From: Bigelowiella natans CCMP2755
Lineage: Eukaryota; Cercozoa; Chlorarachniophyceae
Reading direction: 5' to 3'
Length of the DNA stretch: 41,453 nt
NCBI GenBank assembly: GCA_000320545.1
Contig: ADNK01002578.1
Span: forward strand, 1 to 41,453
Shown: positions 21,088 to 32,823 of the stretch, piece after piece
How the letters are laid out: each line of letters begins with the position of its first letter
Position numbering within the stretch: the stretch's first letter is position 1
Made by a program: the position numbers and the translations under genes
Notes under the pieces: model-generated
What the model saw: the letters and a program-made list of their open reading frames with translations, nothing else
Database searches by the model: none
Told to the model about the DNA's origin: nothing

Positions 21088-21799
21088 AAAGAAGTTGCAA
21101 ACAACCATCTCGTCGCAATCATGCGTGTGCGCATGCACATTGCTTTTCCAAAGCATCGATCGTGATGAATTCATGCATACGCGTTGTGATTTCTGTGTGC
21201 GTGTCGCGATGCGTGGAAACGAGGCAGACAGGCATGGCATGACATGTCCAGAAGCGCAGGCTGCAGCAGGAATCATGCACCAGCACATCAGTTTTCCACA
21301 TTGCCAGAGCTAGAGAGTGCACATCGCATCAGCGCAGCTAGGCAGGTGTCACGGGCAACCATGAATGAATGAATGAAATGACAAATGAATGAAGCATCAG
21401 CAGTGACCTCCATCTCTAGATCTGTGTGGACGCACACTGAGCACGATCGATGAGCATGACCATCGAACTTCCCACTTGCAAAAGCAGCAACTCTGTGTGC
21501 AAGCAGGGCACATGCCAGACCCCCGTTTTCAGTTTCAATTCCCTACTGCAATCAGTAGACCTAGGGGAAATAACCGCAAAATTCACAACCCAAAACATCA
21601 CCTACTGCATGAATCTGCAGGCAGCGCCATTCATTACACGTTGCAACCAACATCCGGACGCACGCTGCTTCCGACAATGCACGAAAAACCACACGTTGAC
21701 GACATAACAATACCTTTGTCGCAGGTAACAATTGGACTGGGTTTTCTCGGTTTTTTTACCACACATTATTTGTAGTTTCCTCAAAACCCAACCGGAGAA
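21088..21799. other. Intergenic region between OGG1 and pyruvate kinase
   Basis: No gene is supported. The 5' part is TGCA/GCATGC-rich (21120-21300). Short GAAT repeats (GAATGAATGAAT) lie at 21363-21390. The 3' part should contain the pyruvate kinase promoter; no TATA-like box is convincing. Confidence 0.5.
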
Positions 21800-23689
21800 A
21801 TGGCCAGTGCAATGAGGTTTTGGAAGGATTTGGAGAATGGGACTAAAGTCGCCCCCCTCCTGAGGAAACACTCACTCCAAGATCTTAAGCTAAGCGATGT
21901 CAAGGTGAGCAATGGGGATACCCTCACCAATAAGGCCAGGTCATTGAAGTTGTTCAATTTCTTTTGACACACAAACACACATACCGCGCTTACACTGTTT
22001 TCTCCCTTTCAGTTGGAGGTCGACAGGCATAGTGTGCACGCTGGGTCCTGGCAGCGAGGAAGTTTCTCTCATGGAAAAACTTATTGAGGTCGTATTTGCG
22101 AACGTGGCTGTGCTCTGTGGGATGTTGTCAGAATACATTCAAAATTGTAACACATCGAGAAAACCTGATGATGATAGGCCGGACTCGATGTGGCACGATT
22201 CAATTTCTCTCACGGAACGTAAGCTATGGCAGCATTTCCTGTATGAGAAGAAGAAGAAGGGCGGAGAGCCATCGTAAATGGGGATGCAAAGCAAGCCTGT
22301 CGCAAATACACGTGATACTATATTCCATCGACTTGACGTGTTCATGCAGTCTCAAAAACATCTGCATCTCCCATACACGCCACACGCAGACACATGTACC
22401 TATGAGGAAGTCAGTTTGCTTGCATTTTGGTGCTCCGATGTTAGACATGAATATCACAAAGCGATGATGAAGAAGGTCAGGAAAGCCGCGGAGAACATGG
22501 GACGGTGCGTGCCGGGCACAACATCACTACGCAGAACGTATAAACGCATGTAAAGCGGGTTCGTAGGCATCCGGAAAACGCTCGCCTACTCCATAAAACT
22601 GATAACTAGAGGCCCGTTATGCGAGGCTCATATAATTTTCGATCTGGTACGATGCCGATGGTAGGATGGTGGCGCTGGCACTTGACACAAAAGGACCAGA
22701 AATACGCACGGGCACGTTCCCTGAGGGCGATGTGTACGTCGTTTTGACTGAACTTTCCCCTCAGAGAGAACTACTCCATCCTTGAAGCGCCTCTTCGATT
22801 CTCTCTCCTTCCCCGCGTTTGTCGTAACAAGTTTTACGTGAAACATGCATATATTATCAGAGAGTTGAAAAAGGGTTCCAAGGTGACTATTACGACGGAC
22901 GACGCTTTCCAGCATAAAGGCAGCGCCGAGAAATTCTGGGTAGTGCTGCTGCCAATGGGCATGCTGAGTCTTAGAAGTTGAACATGATAAAGCAACATTG
23001 CAAGCGTAGCAGTAGAGCAGAGCGCGGTGGTGGTTATTGTTGTTGTTATTATTGTTGTTGTTATTGCCGATTTTCTTAAGGTGACTTACAAGGACATCGG
23101 CGACTCACTGGAGAAGGGCATGACTGTCTTCATTGACGATGGCCTATTGAGCCTTACGGTAGTAGAGAGCCTCCACGATTTGCTCAGTGAAAATTAGCAT
23201 CGTTCAATCTTCTTTGCCTCCCTCATAGCCGCCGCTCTCAATGCTTGAAACAACAGGTTGAGGCCATTGAGGGAAAGGACGTTCACTGCATCATTTCGAA
23301 CGGAGGCATCATCTCGGTATGAATGCAGTGTCTATGTTTTTATCTACCATATGCTCGGGCTCTTCTTTTAATGTGTCGTCACCGTCGTTGTTTCTGCTGC
23401 GGTTGCTTGTGTTACTATTGCATCGTGTGCACAGAATAGGAAGGGAGTGAATCTTCCAGGAGCAAAGGTATTACTACTACTACTACTACTAGTAGTAGTA
23501 GTAGTAGTAGCAGGGGGGGGGGAGGAAAGGAAGAGGATGGAGATGCTATATACGTCCGCGCCGTCCTCAAAATCCAGAACTATGATAGCGAGTCAACGTG
23601 TGGCCGTATGCCAAGATTCTTGCCGCCCTTCCCTCCTTACGATGCAGTTGGTATCGACGTGCCGTTGTGTGTGAGATTGTTGTGCTCTA

Positions 23690-23728
<39 letters not shown>

Positions 23729-24799
23729 TCCAGATTTCACTTCCTGCGCTTAGCGAGAAAGATAAAAAGGACATCGCGTTCGGAGTGAGTGCAAGTGCAA
23801 GAAAGAGAGAGAGAGAGAGGGAGGGAGGGAAGGGGGAGGGAGAGACAGAGGTAGTAACTGGTGTTCATGTCCATACCCTGCCTGATTAATTTCGAAGCAA
23901 CAATACGTGATGATCGTTGGTGCTGCTGTTGTTATTTGTCGGTATCATCTCCATACTATTCAGGTCAAGGAAGAAGTTGATATGGTAAAAAACAGAAAGG
24001 CCAATATATACATCTGTACTTCCCCCTTCCCCTGGATACATATGCTAAGACCGGTCGTTGAAGCAACCCATTACTACTCAACTCGTGATCACCTTAGATA
24101 TTTGCCTCCTTCATTCGAAAGGCGGAGGATGTCTTAGCGATAAAAAAGGTTGCTTTGTTGCTGCTACTACTACCACTACTACACTGCTACTACCTGTACA
24201 CTACCACTGATTCCGCAACTACAACCACGATGCATTGTCCTTGCGTGTTTATGCGTGGGCGTGTGTTTTCCGCGCACACGGACTATACAGCTCCTGCCAA
24301 AAAGTATCATAGTCATCTCCAAGATTGAGAACCAGGAAGGTAAGAAGATGGGTGGGGCACCTGTGCAGGCGTAGTAGTTGCAAAGCGTGCATATGCTTAA
24401 GATACGGCCTAGACTAACAGCTTGGCCATTCTCGTCATCATCATTCCTATTAGTCTTCATAACGATCATCTTCATATCATCCATCAATTGTTATTGTCCT
24501 TGCTTACCATACCCCCCCCCCCCCCCCCCCCTTGCGTCGCCCGTGAAAGGATGCGACAATTTCGACGCGATTCTGGAAGCAAGCGACGGCATTATGGTTG
24601 CTCGAGGGGACTTGGGGATCGAGATAGATGCTACGAAGGTAACGATGGTTTTGATGGATCATCGTAAGTAAGAAGCAAGCTTGTGACGCACGACGACGGA
24701 ATCAATGTTGCCGCATGTATACACCAATCGTAAATCAAACGGCGTTAATACTCAATAAAAAGAATCCATAATACACGCACCTATGTGTGCAGACAAAAT

Positions 24800-24836
<37 letters not shown>

Positions 24837-25249
24837 TACGCAAGCACACAGACTCAATTTTATAATATTCAGCACATTTCAATGAGAACCTACTGTTTTC
24901 TTTAAATGAATTGTGATGTTTGCTTGATAGGTGTTCGTGCAGCAAAAGCGGATGATCCGAAAATGCCGTCTGGCTGGTTGTTCTTGTTGTTGTTGTCGTT
25001 GTGTGTGTGTGTGTGCGCGCGCGCGTGCGTATTTGAACATGGTCGTCTGCAAATCGCACAATGATAACCATCATTACCATCATCATTAACATCATCGTTC
25101 ATATCGTTCAGGGAAACCTGTCATTGTAGCGACACAAATGCTCCAAAGCATGGTTGACCATCCTCGACCTACGCGTGCCGAAGTCTCTGATGTTGCAAAG
25201 TGGGGATTCGTTTTGTCTAACTCCCGACACACACACACACACACTAACA

Positions 25250-25289
<40 letters not shown>

Positions 25290-25840
25290 TGGGGGGGGGT
25301 GGGGAGGGAGAAGAGAAAGGGAGACAGAAAAAGGGTGTATTAAGAGAACACCGCTCCTTTCTACATACCATCCCCCGCCCCCCCCCCCCCTCACTAACCC
25401 CTCACTTATCAATTGTCCCCCCAAAAGTGCCGTGCTGGATGGTGCTGATTGTGTTATGCTTAGTGGAGAGACTGCAAAAGGTAACACTCCGCCCCTCTCC
25501 ATATACATCCGCTCCACATGCGCTATATCATACTAGAGAGAAAGATACATTTTTCGACGCGGATTTAAGTTTATCGTGTCTTTTTTGCCCTGTTCTCTCG
25601 GCAGGAAAGTACCCAATTCAAGCAGTGGTGCATATGAGTAAGGTGAGATGAGAAACTAAATACCATTCGATCGTGTTGGTCGCTTGAGAGTAGCATTGTA
25701 GGAGGCATTCAATGCTAAATATGACTAGCAACAAACGTTAGGCCTGCTAGAACTAAAAATAAAATTATAATAATCGAATGATGCGCCAATGATAACAACG
25801 GCAACTGACTCGTTTGCTCATACCAACGGCCAGTGGAAAT

Positions 25841-25876
<36 letters not shown>

Positions 25877-25886
25877 TCCATATAAT

Positions 25887-25927
<41 letters not shown>

Positions 25928-27142
25928 ATACACGCGCACACACACCAAAGACATGTCAAGTCGCCGAGCAGAATCTGGAGCTTTCGCCAGTTCCTGATCA
26001 CGTCATCAACTCGGAGCGTGAGTCGGTTGTCAACGCAGGATGCATGATTGCCAAGGTGAAAGAAGAATTTAGTAGTATTTGTAGTAGAAGAAGTCGTAAC
26101 AGGGAGGGAAAGACAGAGGGAGGAGGAGGGGAGGGAGTAGCAGTCGTTTTTATTACCTTGTAGACCATTGAGTTCTCCTGAACGCTTAGCCTCTGTCCCC
26201 GCCTCAAAAGGATGATGGCATTGAGAATGGAGGCATCATCATCGTCATCATTATTGCCACCGTTGTTAATCAGCATCAGATCTAGGATAATGTGTTTCAG
26301 TCGCAGAAGTGCCGCGCCATCGTGGTGGTGACAAACACGGGTACAACAGCACGCCTGGTCTCTCGGTAAAACTGCTACTTCTACTACTACTAATAGTAGT
26401 ACTAGTAGTAGGTATTACTACTGGTATCAACTACTAGTAGTTAGATAACTTCTAGTAGTTATCAACTACTAGTAGTCATCCAGAGATTCGCAAATACGAA
26501 TGAGCAACCACACGCCCATTTCACAGTATATGCAGTGCTGATGCTGCAACGTCTAATCCGTAGTGCACGGCCGAAGTGCCCGGTGATTGCCATCATCGGC
26601 TCTAAGAACTCTCACATCGCTCGCCATTTGCAGGTAACGCGCTACCGTTCATTCTTACACTCTCGTTTTGCCCTGGCTGTGAGCTGATTTTTTGTGAGAT
26701 TATTGCTGCTTATGTACCTGTCGTTCTACCTAATGGGAGCTCCTTGATCAGATCACATTTGGAATTCACGTGTGCATGTACGAGGATAGCAATAACGTAA
26801 AGCTCGCCACACACATAACAACCCCACCCCAAACTTAAAACAAAAATGTATCGATAAGGGAGCAGAGGTTCTTGAAAGTCCGTATCCTATCTGCAAGCTA
26901 ACTTATTCGCCCTTCTAATTCCGTCACCATTTATTATTACGAAAGAATATCCATATGTATTGTTTGTTTTTTTCTAGGGTGAGAAACCTTCAGCAAAAGC
27001 GCGTATCGAGGCCGCCGTCCAGACGCAGATTGGCAGCTTGTTGACTGTTGGGGATATTTATGTATGCCTTTACTCCGCAACACACGCTCAGTATGCAAAT
27101 CAGATCGAGCTCAAGCGTGTTGTTCAGCAGCAGGTTGCGTAA
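21800..27142 (+). CDS. PK: Pyruvate kinase, 23 exons
   Basis: Twenty-three phase-consistent exons give 524 residues: 21800-21939, 22013-22088, 22178-22218, 22445-22504, 22665-22740, 22865-22939, 23081-23158, 23257-23316, 23435-23467, 23734-23784, 23964-23984, 24098-24148, 24291-24339, 24550-24638, 24931-24976, 25112-25199, 25428-25480, 25605-25642, 25951-26055, 26301-26365, 26564-26633, 26752-26796, 26978-27142. It converts phosphoenolpyruvate and ADP to pyruvate and ATP, the last step of glycolysis. Signatures: [115 protein letters not shown]; then the C-terminal regulatory domain ([17 protein letters not shown]). An in-frame TAG at 21773-21775 precedes the chosen ATG. No targeting peptide is evident, so it is probably cytosolic. 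Exon 11 is 21 nt. The first donor (GTCATT) is weak, and exon 2 could start at 22019 instead. Confidence 0.95.
23472..23509. repeat. 38-bp perfect TAC/GTA palindrome in PK intron 9
   Basis: TAC triplets up to 23490 meet AGT triplets from 23491 with no loop, giving 19-bp perfect arms. The palindrome starts four bases after the GT of the splice donor at 23468. Confidence 0.95.
23695..23730. repeat. CT repeat forming the polypyrimidine tract of a PK acceptor
   Basis: (TC)n runs into CTCCAG, the acceptor of the exon starting at 23734. Confidence 0.95.
24512..24531. repeat. Poly-C tract in PK intron 13
   Basis: Twenty consecutive C residues lie 18 bases before the acceptor of the exon starting at 24550. 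Confidence 0.95.
24801..24836. repeat. CT/CA tract in PK intron 14
   Basis: (CT)n passes directly into (CA)n, upstream of the exon starting at 24931. Confidence 0.95.
25226..25390. repeat. CA, GA and poly-C tracts in PK intron 16
   Basis: (CA)n at 25226-25244, (GA)n at 25254-25284, a G run near 25291-25299 and a C run near 25378-25390 fill most of a 228-bp intron. Confidence 0.9.
25846..25925. repeat. AT and CA repeats in PK intron 18
   Basis: (AT)n at 25846-25873 and (CA)n at 25889-25925 lie just before the acceptor at 25949-25950. Confidence 0.95.
26376..26476. repeat. Interleaved TAC/TAG inverted repeats in PK intron 20
   Basis: Short CTA and TAG blocks alternate. The 16-bp word ATCAACTACTAGTAGT occurs twice (26426-26441 and 26461-26476), and each copy contains the palindrome CTACTAGTAG. 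Confidence 0.9.
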
Positions 27143-27858
27143 CCTTGCAACGAACGGTGAGAGTGAGTGTCAATTTCGGGATAATAACTGGCCTTTCTAG
27201 CTTTATCACAATTTACATCGTAGCCAATTGCGTCTTCTTAAGTGCAAATGCAGTTTATGATGTGCATCTGAGCAATGGAAGCTGTAACATGGAACTAAGC
27301 AAATCTAGAAGTGCACTCTAGCAGTCCACAATGCGTGCATCAACATTGCTAGATTGGAACACCGCACATCTAGACACGCGTGCCTTTCACACACTTATGT
27401 GTGCCCGTTCTAGCGTTGCACACCATCTCTATCTCTAGATCTGCACACAGGATCATGAAAACCACAATGCTAGAATGCTAGAATGCAGCATCGCTAGCTA
27501 GCTAGATCGGTAGGATTGTTCCATCAGCATGATGTGACATTAGATGAATCTTCTACCGACACCACACTTCTAGACTTGCGTCATGTCGCGTGCACTAGCT
27601 AGCTAGCTAGTGCAGCACAAATTTGTTGTCATGCTTGTCAAAAACTTTTTCGAATGCGTGCGATACGCTAGTGTGCTGTGTGACTTTGTTGATGACAATA
27701 GCTGTCGATAGACGACGAAGAGGAGGATAGAATTCAGAATCGATGTGAAACATATCTGGTAGTAGCAGGTTTAGTAGCAACGTAACTAATTGAGATTGTG
27801 TAGCGGCTACTACAGATTCCAAATACATCAAATTTGTGTAATTCACACATATGACAAT
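27143..27858. other. Convergent intergenic region (PK and membrane-protein 3' ends)
   Basis: No gene is supported. The stretch 27260-27610 is rich in CTAGA, GCTAGC and TGCA words, with GCTAGCTAGCTAG around 27495 and 27597. A minus-strand frame 27607-27846 is open but lies beyond the stop of the membrane-protein model. Confidence 0.5.
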
Positions 27859-30489
27859 CTATCGCCTCCAACAGCAACAACAGCTGCACGGGAGCACGTT
27901 TTTCATTTCTTCTCTATGTCGATAAACATAGTAGATAGAATAGATGAACAGTATGGCGTCCAGAGCAATCTTACCATACCATAATCGGGCTATTTCATCA
28001 ACTTCTCGAGCCAGGAAATCCAAAGTTTGATCCGTTTCTGGATCTGTACAGTCATCAGCAATTGACGAAAAAAAACTTTGCGAGCCAATAGCGACAACCA
28101 GGATAACTAAGATTAAAAATGCTAAAAGTCATAATCTTATGCACGGGTATACTAAGGTCAAAAATAATAAGTTTTATTTGCTAAGTACTGTACGAAATAC
28201 CGATCGTCGTAATTATGTTCGCTGTGATGCATGATGTCTTCCCGAGTTTTTGCCATCCCTCCGCGGAGTGGTCATTTGTTGGATCATCTGAATATGATCA
28301 TAAGCGCGATTATAATTTTTCCAATGAAACCATTGCCTATATTACCATCTAATTGCGTTCTAACGACCCAAACCGTAGTAATGAGATCAAATATTGTCGC
28401 AAATATGCTTATAATCATCAAGGCCAGAGTTGCTCGGGTAATTTCATCGACCTTAAACAGTAATATGAAGAAAGTTATAGCAGTAACTCACAATAGCTTC
28501 GAATTTATTCACCGAGCTTTGGGCATCGGCAAGGTCTGATCTTTCGAACTGGCAGGAAGATCTCCAGAGGATTTCTGGACCTTATATTTATAAGGCAAGT
28601 TTGTTGAGAAGGTTAGAATAAATCCTAAAGTTTCGGTAGTAGTTTACGATTATAGAGTTTCCAGGTCGCCACATCTGAGTCAACTGCACATGGAAATTCC
28701 GCGCTAAGAGGAGGCAGATCGCCGCCATTATCATCCAAAAATTGATTTTCCAGGTTTGAATCAATCTCCAAGAATCTGATAAGTGATATCTATTTAGTAT
28801 CAAGGTAATGTGTAGGTTAACGAAGAGCGAAGTACCTGGGATCTGTCTCACAAGGTTGTGTCTCATGCATATTACGCCAGTATGGCTATGAAGTAGATAT
28901 GCAGATATAATCGTGAGTTATACAATATATGCACATGTACACTTATACTTTGAATTAGTACTAGAAACTGAGATAGACCAGGTCCTAAGTTAAGATTTGA
29001 GTCATACCCTACCATGAACCTGATAATACATCGAAATAATTTTTTAAATGTTAGAAGTTATATGAATTGGTATTTTATCCATACGGTGTTGAATTAATTG
29101 CAAATTACCCATCGCCCAAATTCCAAGGCCTATCAGCTCTAGAATTTCGGTTTATGTTATTCCTGCAAACCTAGAATACAATATCGATCATTTGAAGAAC
29201 AACATCTTGACTGAGTATTCAAATTCACATTCTTGAACTAACATTATGTTTGTTAATGATTGTTCCTAACCTGCTCTTCTCCGGTATTCCACTGGAGAAA
29301 AGGCCGTCCCTGTGGTACATCTCGACTGAAGAAGAGTTGTGAATCTCCATCGCCTAGTACCAAAGTTTCCCAGGTTCCAGTGTCTCCCTGGTAATATTCT
29401 CATTTCGTCAGCTTTAGTCTCTATAGCCTGCATAATTCTGCGTGAATATGTATATCTGACAAACCATCGTGTTCGAAACTTGCATGATTGGGCATGGAAG
29501 ATCCATAGGCCAGCATATCGGCCCCACATCATTCCCAGGGGAGCAATCTCGAAAGTTTCTTTTTTAAATGGACGTCATGATGTCACCAAGGCCGAATATA
29601 ATGTGTCTTCAATTAAACTATTGAGAACCCGTCACAAGTAAGGGGTCTATCAAGAGCATTTGGACCGTCACGAAGGACACAAATGGTCATATTTCCTTTC
29701 CAATTTGCCATCTCAATCTGGAAATTTTACAATTAAAAACGAGGAACGAAATTGCTAATTCAACGTACATTTGTGCGGACGACGAAAGAATCTGTGCAGT
29801 TCTGCGCTGGAGGACTGAGCTCTTGGCAGTATGCTAAATTAGGCAAGCTTTATATTGTATCATCAAATGAATATGTTGGGTTTTACTCGATGGAAATACT
29901 TGATTTAAATGGACAGGATCTTCATTGCATGTACAAACTTGTTCCTGAGTTTGAATGTTAGGATCACGTGGGTCTACGATCCTCTGCCACCCGGGTGGAC
30001 AGACTGCTTCGACACTTATATTGACAATCGGTTGTACTCTCCCTGGAGAAAGAGTGTCTAATATCAGTACAGACAATAAGGCCGGTTTAAAAGTTAAAAT
30101 TTTACAATTGTCAACAATATCGTTGAATTCTTCTGCAGTCTCCTTCCATTCTGTGAACGCGGCAATAGAAAGAGCCATCGATATGATAGCGATAATGGCA
30201 AATCTATGTGTTGACAGCCGTAATTAATGATAAATCGCGATTAAGTCGATAAATATTACAATACAGCGATGCCAATCACCACTTTGGGATTTGTTTTTTT
30301 GTACGTGCCGACGGAATTTGCATTCGCTCTGGGGCCTTGTCGCAAAATACAATGAAAATGTTAAAAAGGTATTTGGTGCAAAGTGTAAGTCTACAACTTA
30401 CTTGCATACGCAGTGTACGTGGATGGCGTCTTCAACTCCACTGAGGTTGTCTGATACGTGTGCGGCATCGCCCGAGTGCCTGAATCCAT
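27859..30489 (-). CDS. Four-helix membrane protein with a large Cys-rich ectodomain, family not recognised
   Basis: Fourteen phase-consistent exons give 489 residues: 30489-30402, 30335-30305, 30203-29887, 29833-29769, 29717-29636, 29547-29465, 29387-29271, 29136-29109, 29008-28962, 28861-28836, 28775-28648, 28580-28492, 28451-28346, 28121-27859. Residues 1-40 are a polar, probably cytosolic tail. Helix 1 is near 41-56 (FAIIAIISMALSIAAF). Residues 60-365 form an ectodomain with many Cys: CPPGW, CTCNED, YCQELSPPAQNC, YCSPGNDVGPICWP, LPCPIMQ, QPCETDP, FPCAVD, SSCQF. Helices follow near 374-397 (ATLALMIISIFATIFDLI), 404-420 and 453-470, then a Cys tail (CSCCCCWRR) that could be palmitoylated. 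The odd Cys spacing suggests disulphides in an extracytoplasmic space. I do not recognise the family; a CPxGW/CPI pattern resembles orphan surface proteins of other protists, but that is only an impression. Three exons are 26-31 nt. Confidence 0.7.
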
Positions 30490-31018
30490 GCGCAAATTCT
30501 CACTCCCCTTCACTCTACCCAAGAAAATCCATACTATTGAATATCGCTTCTGATCGGTGGGGGGAGGATAGCTTTCTGGTGAAACAAGCAAGTGAGCAGC
30601 ACAAAAGATGTTAAGCGAATTTTTCCTTGCGACAACCATAAGGATGACTTTTTCTTAATCCCGACACAAAAAATCTTCAGCGATCTTTTCCTTGCGACAA
30701 CCGAGAGTAGTGACGGGATTTTCCCCAACAAAAAGTGAAGAGGACCACATCACATTCATTTCCGCGCCGTGTTCTTCCCGGGCGTGTATTTGCATTTTTT
30801 GGGTCCATTTGAAGGCGGTTTCCTCACATTGCGTGTTGCGTGTTTTCTCGGGAACTTACGACTCTCACATCTTGGTGTCCACTGAAGACTGAAGGGCATT
30901 TTCCTCCTTTCTTGGCCCCCTTTTCCAAGTCGCGATGTAAAGTCACAAGCTACCTTTCAAACCTATCAAGTATCTGCTGCAGCACCAACTCATTGCGACT
31001 CAAACATTGCAATCGAAA
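30490..31018. promoter_or_regulatory. Head-to-head promoter region of the membrane and secreted-protein genes
   Basis: The two start codons are 529 bp apart and diverge. No coding frame is supported between them. The region contains a 27-bp direct repeat (listed separately) and several T-rich stretches (TTTTTT near 30651 and 30794). Shared regulation is inferred from arrangement only. Confidence 0.5.
30611..30702. repeat. 27-bp direct repeat in the divergent promoter
   Basis: The units 30611-30637 and 30676-30702 differ at three positions and share the perfect 17-bp core TTTTCCTTGCGACAACC (30621-30637 and 30686-30702). Unit starts are 65 bp apart. They could be binding sites. Confidence 0.8.
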
Positions 31019-31739
31019 ATGGTTCCCGCTCGTTTGTGCATCTTGATGGGCTTGTTTGGTTGGAGCTTGGCATTAGCACCGGAGCAGATCATTGGCAATG
31101 GCGATCGGGCTCTGGAAGTTAATGAAAAGTTGACAAGCAATCTGACGGCGATGGGCGACGTGGTTCAAGAGGTGAAGAATGACTATCTTTTATCGTTTGT
31201 CTTGAGAATCGATACAATGTAATGTAAATAGTTACCAATACTCTAATAAACACTAGGAGCTCAAAATCTTGATAAATGAGAAAAACGAAATCAAAGCTGA
31301 AGCATTCGGAATCGGCTATCACGCTAAGTTTGGATCTACAGAAGATGATGGATATTCCAAAATTTACGTCGCAGAAACTGGGATGAATATTTTTACTATG
31401 GAGTCCTCTCATACAACTAATATGTGGTTATTCTTTGATGGATTGCCACTTGTTGTAAATGGTAGTAATTCCGAGAGAAAAATGGTACAGCATCTTTCTG
31501 AAGCATTCAATGAGAACATTGATGCACTTCTGGCAAATGGCCATGACGATAGAATAGTCAAATTGAGCGAGGCAGTGGGAACAGCGGGAATGGATGGAAA
31601 ATCACATCCTATGACCTTATGGCTACATCAGCTTGCGAGTTCGTTTGATTCGCATACTGGAATTCAAAGCAATACCGACGAAGCTCTTGGAAGCTTTGAC
31701 TCAGTCCTAGCTGGGAAGAGAAATACATGCAAAAATTAA
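31019..31739 (+). CDS. Small secreted protein, family not recognised
   Basis: Two exons (31019-31171 and 31257-31739, GT-AG, phase 0) give 211 residues. The N-terminus is a clear signal peptide: MVPAR, then the hydrophobic CILMGLFGWSLALA, with likely cleavage before PEQIIG. A short helical, heptad-like stretch follows (residues about 30-65: LEVNEKLTSNLTAMGDVV and the start of exon 2). The rest is a mixed globular sequence with aromatic strand-like parts (YSKIYVAETGMNIFTM, NMWLFFDGLPLVV). There is one N-glycosylation-like site in the helix (NLT) and another at NGSNS. Only two Cys are present, one of them in the signal peptide. No transmembrane segment follows, so export to the endomembrane lumen or outside is expected. 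I know no family for it. Confidence 0.7.
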
Positions 31740-32823
31740 AAAAGACAGATATGGAAGGTATGACACAAGCCCGTTCACAGTAAGACCAAAATGTTTTTGT
31801 GGAAATAAATGTTTCGGACGCTGTGGTCGAGACTGTGGGTGCTGGAAATTTGTCTGCGGAGACTGTGAGTCACATAGAGGGTGCTGGGAGCACGATTGCA
31901 TTTGTTCATGTAGAAGTGCTTGGAATAGGCGATGCATTCTGTTTAAAGCTGCCTCCTCGACATGTAATTCTGCAGGATGTGCTCGTGATCACTGTGAGCA
32001 AACTGGTGTTGTTTTGACATGTTAAATGCTTCCAAAATGGGATAGACGTAACAACAATTTTCGTACAACCTACATCTAGATTTGCTGCCTGCGCCACACA
32101 TCAGATGTCACACACGTACATGCATAGCAAACAATTTTCGATCATGAACACTCAAGTTCTACGTGGAACTTTGCGCCTGACTTCGCTCGATGGCTAAGTT
32201 GATCATTCACACTGCACTTCTTTTCATGTTTCGCATGAAGGACACCACTCTTGAATGAATGCAGACTGCGTGCATGCTAGGCTAGTAGGCGCGATGCGAG
32301 TGCTAAGTGCAACGTCTGTAGACGCACATTGTGACAGAGAATGCAATTAAGGTCACAATCGACGGTTGCTACAGAAGGCTTTAGCTTGCTAGTGCTAGAA
32401 TGCTAGAACAATGACAGCACAACTTTGAGATCTAGAGATGTTCTAGATGCGCATGCCATTATTAGACATGCATCAAAATCGTTGAGACATCGATCTAGAC
32501 ATCCGCCTGCAAGAATGTTTGATGCATGCGCTGATGAACAATAGACATAGTGACATGACCCAGCGGCTACAAAACACGCACACACAGCGCCTGGGGACCA
32601 TACGAATGACAATGTTCTTTACGACGAATGACATTCTAGAGCAGCTGTGACAATCACATGCTACCGACAGACGTAATTAACCTAGGTTGGACTCATCTTC
32701 GAAACATCCAGCAAGTTTGTCCACACAGACCGTTATATAAAAGCTGTACAAATGTGTATATCGAAATCCTGGACGCTTTTATGGTTGCCAAGAGCTTCAA
32801 GCTTGAAACTCATTTTACATATT
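31740..32823. other. Convergent intergenic region, TGCA/CTAG-rich
   Basis: No gene is supported. The composition changes near 32090-32650 to words such as TCTAGA, GCATGC and GCTAGAATGC, like the spacer after pyruvate kinase. Confidence 0.5.

Noticed and set aside
28121-28347. Hydrophobic stretch GFIGKIIIALMIIF as an additional helix of the membrane protein
   Set aside because: It runs into a TGA; splicing at the GTAATA donor (28345-28344) to the exon at 28121 keeps phase, so this stretch is intronic.
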